From: Gordonia neofelifaecis NRRL B-59395
Lineage (GTDB): Bacteria > Actinomycetota > Actinomycetes > Mycobacteriales > Mycobacteriaceae
Assembly (NCBI RefSeq): GCF_000192435.1
Contig: NZ_AEUD01000003.1
Span: 186,001 to 250,000, forward strand
DNA: 64,000 nucleotides
Direction of reading: 5' to 3'
How positions within the stretch are numbered: position 1 is the stretch's first letter; every line of letters starts with the position of its first letter. Under the pieces are notes generated by a model. That model did not search any database. It was not told the origin of the DNA and saw nothing but the letters and a program-made list of their open reading frames with translations. Shown here in pieces: positions 1-10,962 of the stretch. Made by a program: the position numbers and the translations under genes.

Positions 1-748
1 CGGCGTCCAGACCGAGCCACGGTGAGGTCGGCTGACCGACCAGGTGCACCGTGGTATCCATGTTCATCCACGACCACTCGGTCGGGTCGAGTCGCGTACC
101 GACGCCGTTAGCGACGTCGAGCACGGTGAAGATCGATTCGAGATCCGACATCTCCTCGCCTTCGACCAGCGGAATCGCCGGGCGGATCCAGAGTGCGGGC
201 GTCTTGCCGTTACGCCCGGACTGGCGGGCGGTCACCGTGGTGCCGATGAACCCGACCTTGCCCCACGCGACCGCGTCGTCGTCCTCCGTCGGGAAGCCGA
301 TCGACTGACGGAGCTCATCGGGCGACGCGGGGAGCGCAGCCACCGGTGCGCTGACGACGGCCGCGGAATCGGCGGCGAGCAGTCGCCACGCCACCGATCG
401 TGCGACGAGCCGGAAGTCGCCGCGCTGAGTCTGGGCTTCGAGATCGGCCTGGATCATCGAGATCCGCTTCCCGGGCCGCGGGATCGAGGTACGGACGCGG
501 TTCACGCCGAGGCCCACCGGACCGATGATCTCGGTCGTGATCCGGCTGAACTCCTGGCCGTCGTCCGGTGCGGCACGCAGCATGGCTCGCATCAGCAGAC
601 CGGCGGGCGGCCCGCCGTGCTGCATGTCCTGCGACCACACGCTCGCGGTGGCGAGCGTCGGCTGGAAGTACTCGTAGCTGTCGTCGGCGCCATCGGGCAC
701 AGCGATCGGTTCGTAATAGCAGCTGTAAGGCACCTCGTTCACGTCCAT
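1..748 (-). CDS. Thioesterase family protein (hotdog fold), 3' end cut by window edge
   Basis: I translated the minus strand from an ATG at 748; the frame is open to the window edge (about 249 residues visible). The N-terminal motif WSQDMQHGGPPAGLLMRAM (about residues 34-52) is typical of acyl-CoA thioesterase-like (TesB / 4HBT_3) proteins, where an HGG loop packs against the acyl-CoA site. The middle part (FRLVARSVAWRLL) and the later WSWMNMDTTVHL segment also suit a double-hotdog enzyme. Expected role: hydrolysis of acyl-CoA thioesters in the cytosol; substrate unknown. A TAGAGT -10 element (755-760) lies 6 nt before the ATG with no Shine-Dalgarno sequence, so the mRNA may be leaderless. 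It is divergent from trmI. The family call is from motifs only. Confidence 0.75.
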   Translation of the reverse strand, partial: MDVNEVPYSCYYEPIAVPDGADDSYEYFQPTLATASVWSQDMQHGGPPAGLLMRAMLRAAPDDGQEFSRITTEIIGPVGLGVNRVRTSIPRPGKRISMIQADLEAQTQRGDFRLVARSVAWRLLAADSAAVVSAPVAALPASPDELRQSIGFPTEDDDAVAWGKVGFIGTTVTARQSGRNGKTPALWIRPAIPLVEGEEMSDLESIFTVLDVANGVGTRLDPTEWSWMNMDTTVHLVGQPTSPWLGLDA

Positions 749-1684
<936 letters not shown>

Positions 1685-1716
1685 CGTGGACAACACCCCC
1701 CGGCAAAGGAGACACG

Positions 1717-3396
1717 ATGACTGAGTCCGAGCGTTCGCCCAGCAGCAGCGTCGAGTTCTCGACCATGCAGCAGCGCGTCGAGAGTCTCACCGTGCGGAAC
1801 AGCAAGCTGACCGAGATGCTCAAGGAGGCGCGGCAGCAGCTGATCGCCCTGCGCGAGGAGGTCGACAACCTCGGTCAACCGCCGAGCGGATACGGCGTGC
1901 TGCTTCAGGTGTGCGACGACGACACCGTCGACGTCTTCACCTCCGGCCGGAAGATGCGCCTCACGCTGTCGCCGAACATCGAGGTCGATTCGCTGCGCCG
2001 CGGCCAGTCGCTGCGGCTCAACGAGGCGCTGACCGTCGTCGAAGCCCTCGACTACGACTCCGTCGGCGAGATCAGCACGCTCCGCGAGGTCCTTGCGGAC
2101 GGTCGGCGCGCGCTGGTCGTCGGCCACAGCGACGAGGAGCGGATCATCCAGCTCGCCAAGTCGCTGATCCACGTCGACGACGGCGGCGAGGCCGGCCGCA
2201 AGCTCCGTCCGGGCGACTCGCTGATGATCGACGGCAAGGCGGGTTTCGCGCTCGAGCGCATCCCGAAGGCCGAGGTCGAGGATCTGGTGCTCGAAGAGGT
2301 GCCGGACGTCGACTACGAGGACATCGGCGGTCTGCGTCGGCAGATCGAGCAGATCCGCGACGCGGTGGAACTGCCGTTCCTGCACAAGGATCTGTTCCAC
2401 GAGTACTCTCTGCGGCCGCCGAAGGGCGTTCTGCTGTACGGACCGCCCGGATGCGGTAAGACGCTCATCGCTAAGGCCGTCGCCAACTCGCTGGCGCGGA
2501 AGATCGCCGAGGCGCGAGGCGACGACGCCGCGCACGAGGCGAAATCGTACTTCCTGAACATCAAGGGCCCGGAGCTGCTCAACAAGTTCGTCGGCGAGAC
2601 CGAGCGGCACATCCGGCTGATCTTCCAGCGCGCCCGCGAGAAGGCGTCCGAGGGGACTCCGGTCATCGTCTTCTTCGACGAGATGGACTCGATCTTCCGC
2701 ACCCGCGGGTCCGGCGTCTCGTCGGACGTGGAGACCACCGTCGTTCCGCAGCTGCTCAGCGAGATCGACGGCGTCGAGGGCTTGGAGAACGTGATCGTCA
2801 TCGGTGCGTCGAACCGCGAGGACATGATCGACCCCGCCATCCTCCGACCCGGCCGCCTCGACGTGAAGATCAAGATCGAGCGCCCGGACGCCGAGTCGGC
2901 GATCGACATCTTCTCGAAGTACCTGACACCGGAACTGCCGGTGCACCCGGAGGATCTCGCCGAGTTCGACGGCGACCGTCAGAGGTGCATCGACGCGATG
3001 ATCCAGCGGGTCGTCGAGCGGATGTACGCCGAGTCGGACGATAACCGTTTCCTCGAGGTCACCTACGCCAACGGCGACAAAGAGATCATGTACTTCAAGG
3101 ACTTCAACTCGGGTGCGATGATCCAGAACGTGGTCGATCGCGCCAAGAAATACGCGATCAAGGCGCACCTGGACACCGGGCAGAGCGGCCTGCGGATCAG
3201 TCATCTGCTCGATTCGATCCTCGACGAGTTCTCCGAGAACGAGGATCTGCCGAACACCACCAACCCCGACGACTGGGCGCGGATCTCCGGAAAGAAGGGC
3301 GAGCGGATCGTCTACATCCGGACGCTGGTGACCGGGAAGACCGGTGGAGCGAGCCGGGCCATCGACACCGAGTCGAACACCGGGCAGTACCTCTGA
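1717..3396 (+). CDS. mpa: Proteasome-associated AAA+ ATPase (Mpa/ARC)
   Basis: 559 residues. Hexameric ATPase that captures pupylated proteins through an N-terminal coiled coil, unfolds them and threads them into the 20S core. Visible: coiled coil at about 15-52, tandem OB folds to about 200, Walker A GPPGCGKT at 242-249, Walker [11 protein letters not shown] at about 316-325, arginine-finger region near ILRPGRLD, and the C-terminal GQYL, the penultimate-Tyr motif that docks on the alpha ring. I chose ATG 1717 because AAAGGAG lies 5-11 nt upstream and the family start MTESE fits; the frame stays open 165 nt further upstream but overlaps trmI. A strong hairpin terminator follows. Confidence 0.97.
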   Translation: MTESERSPSSSVEFSTMQQRVESLTVRNSKLTEMLKEARQQLIALREEVDNLGQPPSGYGVLLQVCDDDTVDVFTSGRKMRLTLSPNIEVDSLRRGQSLRLNEALTVVEALDYDSVGEISTLREVLADGRRALVVGHSDEERIIQLAKSLIHVDDGGEAGRKLRPGDSLMIDGKAGFALERIPKAEVEDLVLEEVPDVDYEDIGGLRRQIEQIRDAVELPFLHKDLFHEYSLRPPKGVLLYGPPGCGKTLIAKAVANSLARKIAEARGDDAAHEAKSYFLNIKGPELLNKFVGETERHIRLIFQRAREKASEGTPVIVFFDEMDSIFRTRGSGVSSDVETTVVPQLLSEIDGVEGLENVIVIGASNREDMIDPAILRPGRLDVKIKIERPDAESAIDIFSKYLTPELPVHPEDLAEFDGDRQRCIDAMIQRVVERMYAESDDNRFLEVTYANGDKEIMYFKDFNSGAMIQNVVDRAKKYAIKAHLDTGQSGLRISHLLDSILDEFSENEDLPNTTNPDDWARISGKKGERIVYIRTLVTGKTGGASRAIDTESNTGQYL

Positions 3397-3418
3397 GCCG
3401 TAACGTCGAACGCTGAAC

Positions 3419-3461
3419 CGTCGGCGCGCCGCCCCGCGTATGCGGGACCGGCGCGCCGACG
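3419..3461 (+). terminator. Intrinsic terminator after mpa
   Basis: A 12-bp perfect GC-rich outer stem (3419-3430 with 3450-3461) encloses a second 5-bp stem CCCGC/GCGGG, ending about 20 nt after the mpa stop; a T-containing tail follows. It separates mpa from the FHA-ABC gene. Confidence 0.7.
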
Positions 3462-3495
3462 TCATTCCGTCGGTCGATCACCGCATCGGCGACGA

Positions 3496-3509
3496 TAGAG
3501 TTACCCGCG
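3496..3509 (+). promoter_or_regulatory. -10 element TAGAGT, leaderless start of the FHA-ABC gene
   Basis: TAGAGT at 3496-3501 is followed by 8 nt and then ATG 3510, with no Shine-Dalgarno sequence. This fits a leaderless transcript starting at or next to the ATG. Confidence 0.5.
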
Positions 3510-6128
3510 ATGAACACGACAGCAATCACGCCGCTGCAGGTCCGGGTCGCGGGGTCGCGCCCGCAGGTGGTGCGCAGCTCACCGGCCACGCTCGGCCGCA
3601 TCCCGGACAACGATCTGGTGGTGAACCACCCGCTGGTCTCCCGGGTGCATCTGGCGTTCGAGTGGAACGGCGCCTGGAGCGTGACCGACCGCGGGAGCAC
3701 CAACGGCTTCTTCGTCGACGGAGTCCGCCAGACGACGGTGCGGGTGGACCGCCCGCTGCAGATCCGGCTCGGTGATGCGACCACCGGTCCGACGGTGGAC
3801 CTGAGTCCCCAGGGATCGGCAGCGCCGACGGTCGTGCCGACGGCGGCCACGACGCCGGTCCGGCAGCCCGCGCCACCTCAACCTCCCCAGCCATCGCCGC
3901 GCACGCCCCAGTCGGGTTCGATCCCGCAACAGGCACGACCGCAGATGCGACCGGCGGGCGGCCCACCGCCACCGGCGGCGCGCCCGGCGACCGCGCGGAT
4001 GGGCGCACAGCAGCCGCCGGGCGGCTACCGCCAGGCACCGCCGCGGTTCGGCGCGCTGCCCGACGCACCGCACCTGGCAGCGTTGCACCAGAACGCGTCG
4101 GCGGTGTACGAGGTGCCCGGTGAACTCCGCGGCCGCGAGACCATCTCGCTCAAGGGCGTTCAGACGATCGGCCGCACACCGGACAACGACATCGTCGTCA
4201 GCGACGTTCTCGCGTCGCGGCATCACGCCCGGATGACGAGTACCCCGCAGGGCATGCTGCTGGAGGATCTGGGCAGCGTCAACGGGACGTTCGTCAACGG
4301 TCACCGGGTGATGGCCCATCGGCTCAGCGAGAGCGATGTCGTCACGATCGGCAACTCCGACTTCGTGCTCGCCGGCGGTCAGCTGGTCCGCGGCCGCCCG
4401 CAGGCACAGGTCGCGGGCGGGCTGGAGGTCACCGGCGTCGGTCTGACCATCGACGGCAAGGCACTGCTCAACGACATCTCGTTCTCGGCCGCGCCCGGCA
4501 CGCTCACCGCGATCATCGGTCCGTCGGGTGCGGGCAAGTCGACGGTCTCGAAGATCGTCGCCGGGCTGAACAATCCGACCGTCGGTGTGGTGACGTTCGA
4601 GGGCCGCGGCGTCCACAGCGAGTACGAAGCCCTGCGTTCGCGCATCGGCATGGTGCCGCAGGACGATGTGCTGCACCAGAAGCTCACCCTGCGGCAGGCG
4701 CTGCGATACGCCGCGGAGTTGCGGCTGCCCGCGGACCTCTCGACCGCCGACCGCGATCAGGTGATCGACGGTGTGTTGTCGGAGCTGCAGTTGACCGAGC
4801 ACGTCGACACGCGGGTCGACAAGCTCTCGGGCGGCCAGCGCAAACGCGCGTCGGTCGCGATGGAACTGCTGACCGGGCCGTCGTTGCTGATCCTCGACGA
4901 GCCGACCTCGGGCCTGGATCCCGCGCTCGATCAGCAGGTGATGAAGACCCTGCGCAGGCTCGCCGACGCGGGCCGCGTGGTGCTCGTCGTCACGCACTCG
5001 CTGACGTATCTCAGTCTGTGCGATCAAGTCCTGCTCCTCGCTCCCGGCGGTAAGACGTCGTTCTGCGGCGCACCGGGTGATGTCGCGAGCGAGATGGGTA
5101 CGAGCGACTGGGCGGAGATCTTCGGCTATGTCGCCGACCAGCCGGATCAGGCGTGGGCGCAGTACCGGGGACGGCATCCGCAGCAGACGCCGCCTCCGCA
5201 GGCGCCGCCGCCCGGTCCGCCCGTGACACCGGTGAAGATGGGGTTGCTGAGACAGACCGGCACCGTCGCCCGCAGGCAGTTCCGGCTTGTGTGGGCCGAC
5301 AAAGGCTATCTCGTCGTGCTGCTGGTGATGCCGATCGTTCTCGGCTTGCTCACCTTGGTGATCCCGGGCGACAAGGGATTCAGCCGAGCGGTGATGCCGC
5401 CGACGAACAACTACGTACCGCCGAAGGACCCCGGTGAGGCCCTCCAGATTCTGACGGTCCTGGTGATCGGTGCGGCGTTCATGGGCACCGCCCTGGCGGT
5501 CCGCGACCTGGTGGGCGAGCGGGGGATCTTCGAACGCGAACGCGCGGTCGGTCTGCGACCCGGTGCCTATCTCACGGCCAAGGTGCTGGTCTTCTCGCTG
5601 ATGAGTGTGCTTCAGGTGGCGATCATGATCGGCCTCACCTACGGGCTCAGGGCGATGCCGAAGGCCGCCGACATCACCAAGCCGGGTGATTCCGAACCGC
5701 TGATCCCGCCGGCGGTCACTCTATTCCTGGCGGTCGCGACGCTGGCCTGCGTGAGCGTTCTCGTCGGCTTGGCGATCTCCGCCGCCGTCCGGTCCACCGA
5801 GCAGACGATGCCGCCGCTGGTGATCGTGGTGATGGTTCAGCTGGTGCTCTCGGGTGGTCTGTTCGCGATCGGTTCGGCATTCGTGAAGCCGTTGACGTGG
5901 ATCTTCCCGACTTACTGGGGTTACACCAACGCCGCCCAATCGGTGAACCTCCCATGGATCGCCGACCAGGTGCCGCAGGTCAAGATCGAGGAACCCGGCG
6001 ACGAGATGATGTATCCGCTCTGGCAACCGTCGGCGATGCACGCGCTGATCAGTTACGGCGCGCTCGTGGCGATCGCCGCGGTACTGACCGTGTTCATCTT
6101 CTCCCGTCTCCGCCTTCGGCGGCGGTGA
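3510..6128 (+). CDS. FHA-domain ABC exporter with fused ABC-2 permease (Rv1747-like)
   Basis: 872 residues in one chain: FHA domain 1 (about 10-95; GRIPDNDLVV, STNGFFVDG), a Pro/Ala-rich linker (about 105-190), FHA domain 2 (about 205-290; GRTPDNDIVVSD, SVNGTFVNG), an ABC ATPase (Walker A GPSGAGKST at 337-345, signature LSGGQRKR from about 439, Walker B LLILDEPTSGLD) and a six-helix ABC-2 permease from about 600. This is the layout of M. tuberculosis Rv1747, whose FHA domains bind phosphothreonines written by Ser/Thr kinases and which has been linked to cell-envelope glycolipid export. Substrate here is unknown. It sits inside the proteasome locus, unlike the mycobacterial order I know. The leaderless-type promoter suggests its own transcription unit. 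Confidence 0.9.
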   Translation: MNTTAITPLQVRVAGSRPQVVRSSPATLGRIPDNDLVVNHPLVSRVHLAFEWNGAWSVTDRGSTNGFFVDGVRQTTVRVDRPLQIRLGDATTGPTVDLSPQGSAAPTVVPTAATTPVRQPAPPQPPQPSPRTPQSGSIPQQARPQMRPAGGPPPPAARPATARMGAQQPPGGYRQAPPRFGALPDAPHLAALHQNASAVYEVPGELRGRETISLKGVQTIGRTPDNDIVVSDVLASRHHARMTSTPQGMLLEDLGSVNGTFVNGHRVMAHRLSESDVVTIGNSDFVLAGGQLVRGRPQAQVAGGLEVTGVGLTIDGKALLNDISFSAAPGTLTAIIGPSGAGKSTVSKIVAGLNNPTVGVVTFEGRGVHSEYEALRSRIGMVPQDDVLHQKLTLRQALRYAAELRLPADLSTADRDQVIDGVLSELQLTEHVDTRVDKLSGGQRKRASVAMELLTGPSLLILDEPTSGLDPALDQQVMKTLRRLADAGRVVLVVTHSLTYLSLCDQVLLLAPGGKTSFCGAPGDVASEMGTSDWAEIFGYVADQPDQAWAQYRGRHPQQTPPPQAPPPGPPVTPVKMGLLRQTGTVARRQFRLVWADKGYLVVLLVMPIVLGLLTLVIPGDKGFSRAVMPPTNNYVPPKDPGEALQILTVLVIGAAFMGTALAVRDLVGERGIFERERAVGLRPGAYLTAKVLVFSLMSVLQVAIMIGLTYGLRAMPKAADITKPGDSEPLIPPAVTLFLAVATLACVSVLVGLAISAAVRSTEQTMPPLVIVVMVQLVLSGGLFAIGSAFVKPLTWIFPTYWGYTNAAQSVNLPWIADQVPQVKIEEPGDEMMYPLWQPSAMHALISYGALVAIAAVLTVFIFSRLRLRRR

Positions 6129-6163
6129 CGGGGCGCGAGGCGATGGACTCTCGCACCACGGCC

Positions 6164-6176
6164 TAGGCTGGAATCC
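6164..6176 (+). promoter_or_regulatory. -10 element TAGGCT, leaderless start of dop
   Basis: TAGGCT (6164-6169) is followed by 7 nt and then the dop ATG. No ribosome-binding site is present. Confidence 0.5.
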
Positions 6177-7682
6177 ATGCAGCGCATCATCGGAACCGAA
6201 GTCGAGTACGGCATCTCAGCTCCGGGCGACCCGTCCGCGAACCCGATCATGACCTCTACCCAGGCGGTTCTGGCGTACGCGGCCGCCGCGAACGTGCCGC
6301 GCCGCGACCGCCGCACGCGCTGGGACTACGAGGTCGAGTCGCCGATGCGTGACGCGCGGGGGTTCGACCTCGGGCGCAGCGGGGGACCGGCCCCGATCAT
6401 CGACGCCGACGAGATCGGCGCCGCCAACATGATCCTGACGAACGGCGCCCGGCTGTACGTCGACCACGCGCATCCCGAGTACTCGGCACCCGAGGTCACC
6501 GATCCGCTGGACGCGGTGATCTGGGACAAGGCGGGGGAGCGGGTGATGGAGCAGGCGGCGCGTCACGTCGCCAGCGTTCCCGGTGCGCCCCGCCTGCAGT
6601 TGTACAAGAACAACATCGACGGCAAGGGCGCCTCGTACGGGACCCACGAGAACTACCTGATGCGCCGCGACACGCCGTTCGAGTCGATCGTCACCGGCCT
6701 CATGCCGTTCTTCGCGTCGCGGCAGGTGATCTGCGGATCGGGCCGTGTCGGGATCGGTCAGCGCGGTGAGGACGCCGGCTACCAGCTCTCGCAGCGCGCC
6801 GACTACATCGAGGTCGAGGTGGGCCTGGAGACCACCCTCAAGCGCGGCATCATCAACACCCGCGACGAGCCGCACGCGGATCCGGAGAAGTACCGCAGGC
6901 TCCACGTCATCATCGGCGATGCGAACCTGGCGGAGACCGCGACGTACCTCAAGGTCGGCACCACCGCGCTCGTCCTCGACCTCATCGAGGCCGGTGTCGA
7001 TCTGTCCGATCTGGCGTTGGCGTGGCCGGTGGAAGCCGTCCACACCATCAGCCACGACCCGACGCTGCGTGCGACCGTCGCTCTGGAGAACGGCCGCGAG
7101 ATGACGGGTCTGGCGCTGCAGCGGGAGTACCTCGATCGCGCCCAGCGCTTCCACGACGCGCACCACAGCGACGACGATCGCGCGGCGCACGTGCTCGCCA
7201 CCTGGGCCGATGTCCTGGACAAGCTCGAGCGCGACCCGATGGAGTGCGCCCACCTGCTGGACTGGACGGCCAAGCTGCAGCTGCTCGAGGGCTTCCGCAA
7301 CCGCGAGGGCCTCACCTGGTCGGCGTCGCGGCTGCATCTGATCGATCTCCAGTACTCCGACGTCCGCCTCGACAAGGGGCTCTACAACCGGCTCGTCGCG
7401 CGCGGCTCGATGCAGCGGATGACGACCGAGGAGCAGGTGATGAGGGCGGTCGAGACACCGCCGGAGAGCACCCGCGCCTACTTCCGCGGCGAAGCGGTCC
7501 GCCGGTTCGGCGCGGACGTCGCCGCCGCCAGCTGGGACTCGGTGATCTTCGACCTCGGACGCGACTCGCTGGTGCGGATTCCGATGCTGGAGCCCCTGCG
7601 GGGCACGGCCGCACACGTCGCCGAACTGCTCGAGACCGCCGAGTCCGCCGCCGATCTGGTGGACCGGCTCACCGCACCCTGA
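6177..7682 (+). CDS. dop: Pup deamidase/depupylase Dop
   Basis: 501 residues. Dop turns the C-terminal Gln of Pup into Glu so that PafA can ligate it, and also removes Pup from substrates. It has the carboxylate-amine ligase (glutamine-synthetase-like) fold: [12 protein letters not shown] at the N-terminus, the Dop-specific insertion at about 40-80 that PafA lacks, the [14 protein letters not shown] segment with Asp96 (equivalent to the catalytic Asp95 of other Dops), and NTRDEPHAD in the nucleotide/metal site. ATG 6177 gives the conserved start. Since Pup in this window ends in Gln, Dop is required here. Confidence 0.96.
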   Translation: MQRIIGTEVEYGISAPGDPSANPIMTSTQAVLAYAAAANVPRRDRRTRWDYEVESPMRDARGFDLGRSGGPAPIIDADEIGAANMILTNGARLYVDHAHPEYSAPEVTDPLDAVIWDKAGERVMEQAARHVASVPGAPRLQLYKNNIDGKGASYGTHENYLMRRDTPFESIVTGLMPFFASRQVICGSGRVGIGQRGEDAGYQLSQRADYIEVEVGLETTLKRGIINTRDEPHADPEKYRRLHVIIGDANLAETATYLKVGTTALVLDLIEAGVDLSDLALAWPVEAVHTISHDPTLRATVALENGREMTGLALQREYLDRAQRFHDAHHSDDDRAAHVLATWADVLDKLERDPMECAHLLDWTAKLQLLEGFRNREGLTWSASRLHLIDLQYSDVRLDKGLYNRLVARGSMQRMTTEEQVMRAVETPPESTRAYFRGEAVRRFGADVAAASWDSVIFDLGRDSLVRIPMLEPLRGTAAHVAELLETAESAADLVDRLTAP

Positions 7683-7759
7683 CAGCTGGAATCGCTCCGG
7701 CCGCAAGAAGATCCCGAACGGGACCGCCGCGTCGGCCACGCGCGGGGGTCGCCCACCGG

Positions 7760-7797
7760 TAGGGTTGAAGTCACAACTCTCTTCACAGGAGGCGAAC
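7760..7797 (+). promoter_or_regulatory. pup promoter -10 and Shine-Dalgarno
   Basis: A TAGGGT hexamer (7760-7765) and a strong AGGAGG (7787-7792), 5 nt before the pup ATG, lie in the 115-bp gap after dop. pup therefore seems to have its own leader and efficient translation, unlike the leaderless dop. Confidence 0.45.
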
Positions 7798-7989
7798 ATG
7801 GCGCAGGAGCAGACCAAGCGGGGCGGCGGCAGCGACGATGACGACGCGATCGGCGGCGGTGCGGCCGGCCAGGAGCGGCGGGAGAAGCTCACTGGCGAGA
7901 CCGACGATCTGCTCGACGAGATCGACGACGTCCTGGAGGAGAACGCCGAGGACTTCGTCCGCGCCTACGTTCAGAAGGGCGGCCAGTGA
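7798..7989 (+). CDS. pup: Prokaryotic ubiquitin-like protein Pup
   Basis: 63 residues, intrinsically disordered, covalently attached through its C-terminus to lysines of proteins destined for the proteasome. Visible: Gly/Asp-rich N-terminus, central acidic heptad region ([18 protein letters not shown], about 31-48) that pairs with the ATPase coiled coil, and C-terminal VQKGGQ. The final residue is Gln, so deamidation by Dop must come before ligation. ATG 7798 was chosen over an in-frame codon 33 nt upstream because AGGAGG precedes it and it gives the family length. The stop overlaps the GTG of prcB by 4 bp. Confidence 0.97.
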   Translation: MAQEQTKRGGGSDDDDAIGGGAAGQERREKLTGETDDLLDEIDDVLEENAEDFVRAYVQKGGQ

Positions 7990-8843
7990 CGGCGGTGCGA
8001 GGCCACTCGGTACCGGGCGAGGCGGGCGCGGGCGGCATCTCGTCGTTCACCGAGTACCTGCGCGTACACGCACCTGATCGCTTGCCGCAGAACATGACGG
8101 TCGCGAACGGCTCCGTCGAGCAGATCCCCCACGGCACGACCATCGTCGCGGTCGGCTACCCGGGTGGCGTGATCCTCGCCGGCGACCGGCGAGCGACGAT
8201 GGGCAACCTCATCGCCACCCGGGACGTCCAGAAGGTCTACGTGACGGACGAGTTCACCGCGGCCGGCATCGCGGGAACCGCGGGCATCGCCATCGAGATG
8301 GTCCGGCTCTTCGCCGTCGAACTCGAGCACTACGAGAAGATCGAGGGCGTGCCGCTCACGCTCGACGGCAAGGTCGCGCGACTGGCGACGATGGTCCGCA
8401 GCAATCTCGGGGCCGCGATGCAGGGCCTCGCCGCGGTACCGCTGCTCGTCGGATTCGACGCCGAGGGCGATCCGGACGATCGCGGCCGGATCTTCTCCTT
8501 CGACGTCGCGGGCTCGCGGCACGAGGAGACCGCGGGTTACGACGCGATCGGTTCGGGTTCGGTGTTCGCGAAGTCGTCGCTCAAGAAGCTCTATCGCGGG
8601 GACCTGACCGCGGCCGAGGCGCTCGCGACCGCCGTCGAGGCGCTGTACGACGCGGCCGACGACGACTCGGCGACCGGTGGACCGGACCTGGTGCGCCGGA
8701 TCTTCCCGACCGCCGCGCGCGTGACGGCGGACGGAGCCGACATGGTCGCGGAGTCGGAGATCGAGGCCGCCGCCGAATCGGTCGTCGCCAGACGCCGCGA
8801 CGCAGCGACGTCCGGACCCGGAGTGACAGGGGAGCGCGGATGA
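7986..8843 (+). CDS. prcB: Proteasome beta subunit PrcB
   Basis: 285 residues, catalytic subunit of the 20S core. A 50-residue propeptide ends in IPHG; cleavage exposes Thr51 ([12 protein letters not shown]), the N-terminal nucleophile. The supporting catalytic segment is DRRATMGN, with the lysine in RDVQKVY. GTG 7986 overlaps the pup stop (4 bp) and the stop overlaps the prcA ATG (4 bp), so pup-prcB-prcA are translationally coupled. Confidence 0.97.
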   Translation: MTAVRGHSVPGEAGAGGISSFTEYLRVHAPDRLPQNMTVANGSVEQIPHGTTIVAVGYPGGVILAGDRRATMGNLIATRDVQKVYVTDEFTAAGIAGTAGIAIEMVRLFAVELEHYEKIEGVPLTLDGKVARLATMVRSNLGAAMQGLAAVPLLVGFDAEGDPDDRGRIFSFDVAGSRHEETAGYDAIGSGSVFAKSSLKKLYRGDLTAAEALATAVEALYDAADDDSATGGPDLVRRIFPTAARVTADGADMVAESEIEAAAESVVARRRDAATSGPGVTGERG

Positions 8844-9582
8844 CGTTTCCGTACTACGCCAGCGCCGAGCAGATCATGCGGGACCGCTCGGAGCTCGCGC
8901 GCAAGGGCATTGCCCGCGGCCGCAGCGTCGTCGCGCTGACCTACGCCGACGGCGTGCTGTTCGTCGCGCACAATCCGTCCAACACGCTTCGCAAGGTCAG
9001 CGAGATCTACGACCGCATCGGGTTCGCGGCCGTCGGCAAGTACAACGAGTTCGAAGGGCTGCGGAAGGCCGGCATCCAGATGGCCGATCTCCGCGGGTAC
9101 AGCTACGACCGCGCCGACGTGACCGGACTGTCGCTGGCGAGCGCCTACGCCAACACCCTCGGTGCGGTGTTCACCGAGCAGGCGAAGCCGTTCGAGGTCG
9201 AGCTCTGCGTCGGCGAGGTGGCCCGCCCAGGCAAGAGCACGCCGTCGCAGCTGTACCGCATCGGCTACGACGGCTCCATCGTCGACGAGACCTCGTTCAT
9301 CGTGATGGGCGGCAGCACCGAGCCGATCAATGCCGCGATGAAGGACGCCTACCAGCCGGACCTGCCGCTCCCCGCCGCGCACCGGCGCCTCGGCGCGCGA
9401 CCGCGCGGGCGGTACGCGCGCTGTCCGCGCCGGCGGAGCAGACCAACGGCGACAAGGAGACCGCGGCCGCCGCGCTGACCGGGGCGGACGTCGAGGTCGC
9501 GATCCTCGATCGGAATCGTCCGCGGCGCGCATTCAAGCGGCTGCGCCGCACCGACATCACCGGCTATCTCGAACAGGAGTGA
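8840..9582 (+). CDS. prcA: Proteasome alpha subunit PrcA, with an apparent frameshift near the 3' end
   Basis: Residues 1 to about 177 ([20 protein letters not shown]..., the gate peptide, through [19 protein letters not shown]) are a normal alpha-ring subunit. Frame 1 then runs into an Arg-rich stretch and stops at 9476-9478 after 212 residues. The frame one base back reads [20 protein letters not shown] and then [19 protein letters not shown], ending with ITGYLEQE and a stop at 9580-9582; this is the expected alpha-subunit C-terminus. One extra base between about 9371 and 9412 would restore a 247-residue protein, the usual length. So the entry holds either a sequencing error in a GC-rich stretch, a real mutation, or an unlikely programmed shift. 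AGGAG at the end of this reading frame is the ribosome-binding site of pafA. Confidence 0.85.
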
Positions 9583-9587
9583 ACGCC

Positions 9588-10946
9588 GTGGAACGACGGA
9601 TCATGGGCATCGAGACCGAATTCGGTGTCACCTGCACATTCAAGGGGCAGCGACGCCTGAGTCCAGACGAGGTGGCCCGCTACCTGTTCCGCCGGGTGGT
9701 CGCCTGGGGACGGTCGTCGAACGTCTTCCTGACCAACGGCGCGCGACTCTACCTCGACGTCGGCTCTCATCCGGAGTACGCGACCGCCGAGTGCGACTCG
9801 GTCGCACAGCTGATCGCGCACGACCGCGCCGGTGAACGGATCCTCGAGGAGTTGCTCGTCGACGCCGAGGAGCGGTTGGCCGCCGAGGGCATCGGCGGTG
9901 ACATCTACCTGTTCAAGAACAACACCGATTCCGCGGGCAATTCATACGGCTGTCACGAGAACTACCTGGTGAGCCGGGTCGGGGAGTTCGGCCGCGTCTC
10001 CGACGTGCTCCTCCCGTTCCTGGTGACCCGGCAGCTGATCTGCGGCGCGGGGAAGGTGCTGACGGTCGGACACGAGGCGAGGTACTGCCTCTCGCAGCGG
10101 GCCGACCACATCTGGGAGGGCGTCTCGTCGGCGACCACCCGCTCGCGGCCGATCATCAACACCCGGGACGAGCCGCACGCCGACGCGGAGAAGTATCGGC
10201 GGCTCCACGTGATCGTCGGCGACTCCAACATGTCGGAGACCACCACCATGCTCAAGGTGGGATCGGCGCTGCTGGTTCTGGAGATGATCGAGTCGGGGAT
10301 CTCCTTCCACGACTTCGCGCTCGACAACCCGATCCGCGCCATCCGCGACATCAGCCACGATCCCTCCGGACGGCGGGAGATCCGGCTCGCCGGCGGCCGC
10401 ACCGCGACGGCGCTGGCCGTCCAGCGCGAATACCACGCCCGGGCGGTGCAGCATCTGGCGACGCGCACCCCGGATCCGACGCTGGACCGGGTGGTCGACC
10501 TGTGGGGACGGGTACTCGACGCGGTCGAGAGCGACGACTACAGCGGCGTCGACACCGAGATCGACTGGGTGATCAAGCGGAAGCTGCTGCAGCGCTACCA
10601 GGACCGGTACTCGATGGAGCTCACCGATCCGAAGATCGCGCAGCTCGACCTCGCGTATCACGACATCCGTCGAGGCCGCGGAGTGTTCGATCTGCTCTCG
10701 CGCAAGGGACTCGCGGCGCGGGTGACGACGGACGAGGAGATCGACGCGGCGACGTCGACCCCACCCCAGACCACTCGCGCGAAGCTTCGCGGCGACTTCA
10801 TCACCGCGGCGCAGAAGGCCGGACGCGACTTCACCGTCGACTGGGTGCACTTGAAGATCAACGATCAGGCGCAACGGAACGTCCTCTGCAAGGACCCGTT
10901 CCGCAACGTCGACGAGCGCGTCGATCGGCTGATCGCGTCGATGTAG
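9588..10946 (+). CDS. pafA: Pup-protein ligase PafA
   Basis: 452 residues, exactly the M. tuberculosis PafA length. It uses ATP to phosphorylate the C-terminal Glu of deamidated Pup and joins it to substrate lysines. Glutamine-synthetase-like fold: [14 protein letters not shown] at the start, [13 protein letters not shown] with the essential Asp57, [18 protein letters not shown], and [18 protein letters not shown]. It lacks the Dop insertion loop. GTG 9588 was chosen over GTG 9579 because AGGAG lies 9 nt before it and touches 9579. Confidence 0.96.
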   Translation: MERRIMGIETEFGVTCTFKGQRRLSPDEVARYLFRRVVAWGRSSNVFLTNGARLYLDVGSHPEYATAECDSVAQLIAHDRAGERILEELLVDAEERLAAEGIGGDIYLFKNNTDSAGNSYGCHENYLVSRVGEFGRVSDVLLPFLVTRQLICGAGKVLTVGHEARYCLSQRADHIWEGVSSATTRSRPIINTRDEPHADAEKYRRLHVIVGDSNMSETTTMLKVGSALLVLEMIESGISFHDFALDNPIRAIRDISHDPSGRREIRLAGGRTATALAVQREYHARAVQHLATRTPDPTLDRVVDLWGRVLDAVESDDYSGVDTEIDWVIKRKLLQRYQDRYSMELTDPKIAQLDLAYHDIRRGRGVFDLLSRKGLAARVTTDEEIDAATSTPPQTTRAKLRGDFITAAQKAGRDFTVDWVHLKINDQAQRNVLCKDPFRNVDERVDRLIASM

Positions 10947-10950
10947 CACC

Positions 10951-10962
10951 TAAAGTGGACAC
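10951..10962 (+). promoter_or_regulatory. -10 element TAAAGT, leaderless start of pafB
   Basis: TAAAGT (10951-10956) lies 6 nt before the pafB GTG. This suggests that pafBC are transcribed separately from pafA, as expected for a DNA-damage regulator. Confidence 0.55.

Noticed and set aside
9371-9412. Programmed ribosomal frameshift in prcA
   Set aside because: No classical slippery heptamer followed by a structure is evident, and proteasome alpha subunits are not known to use frameshifting; an error or mutation is simpler.
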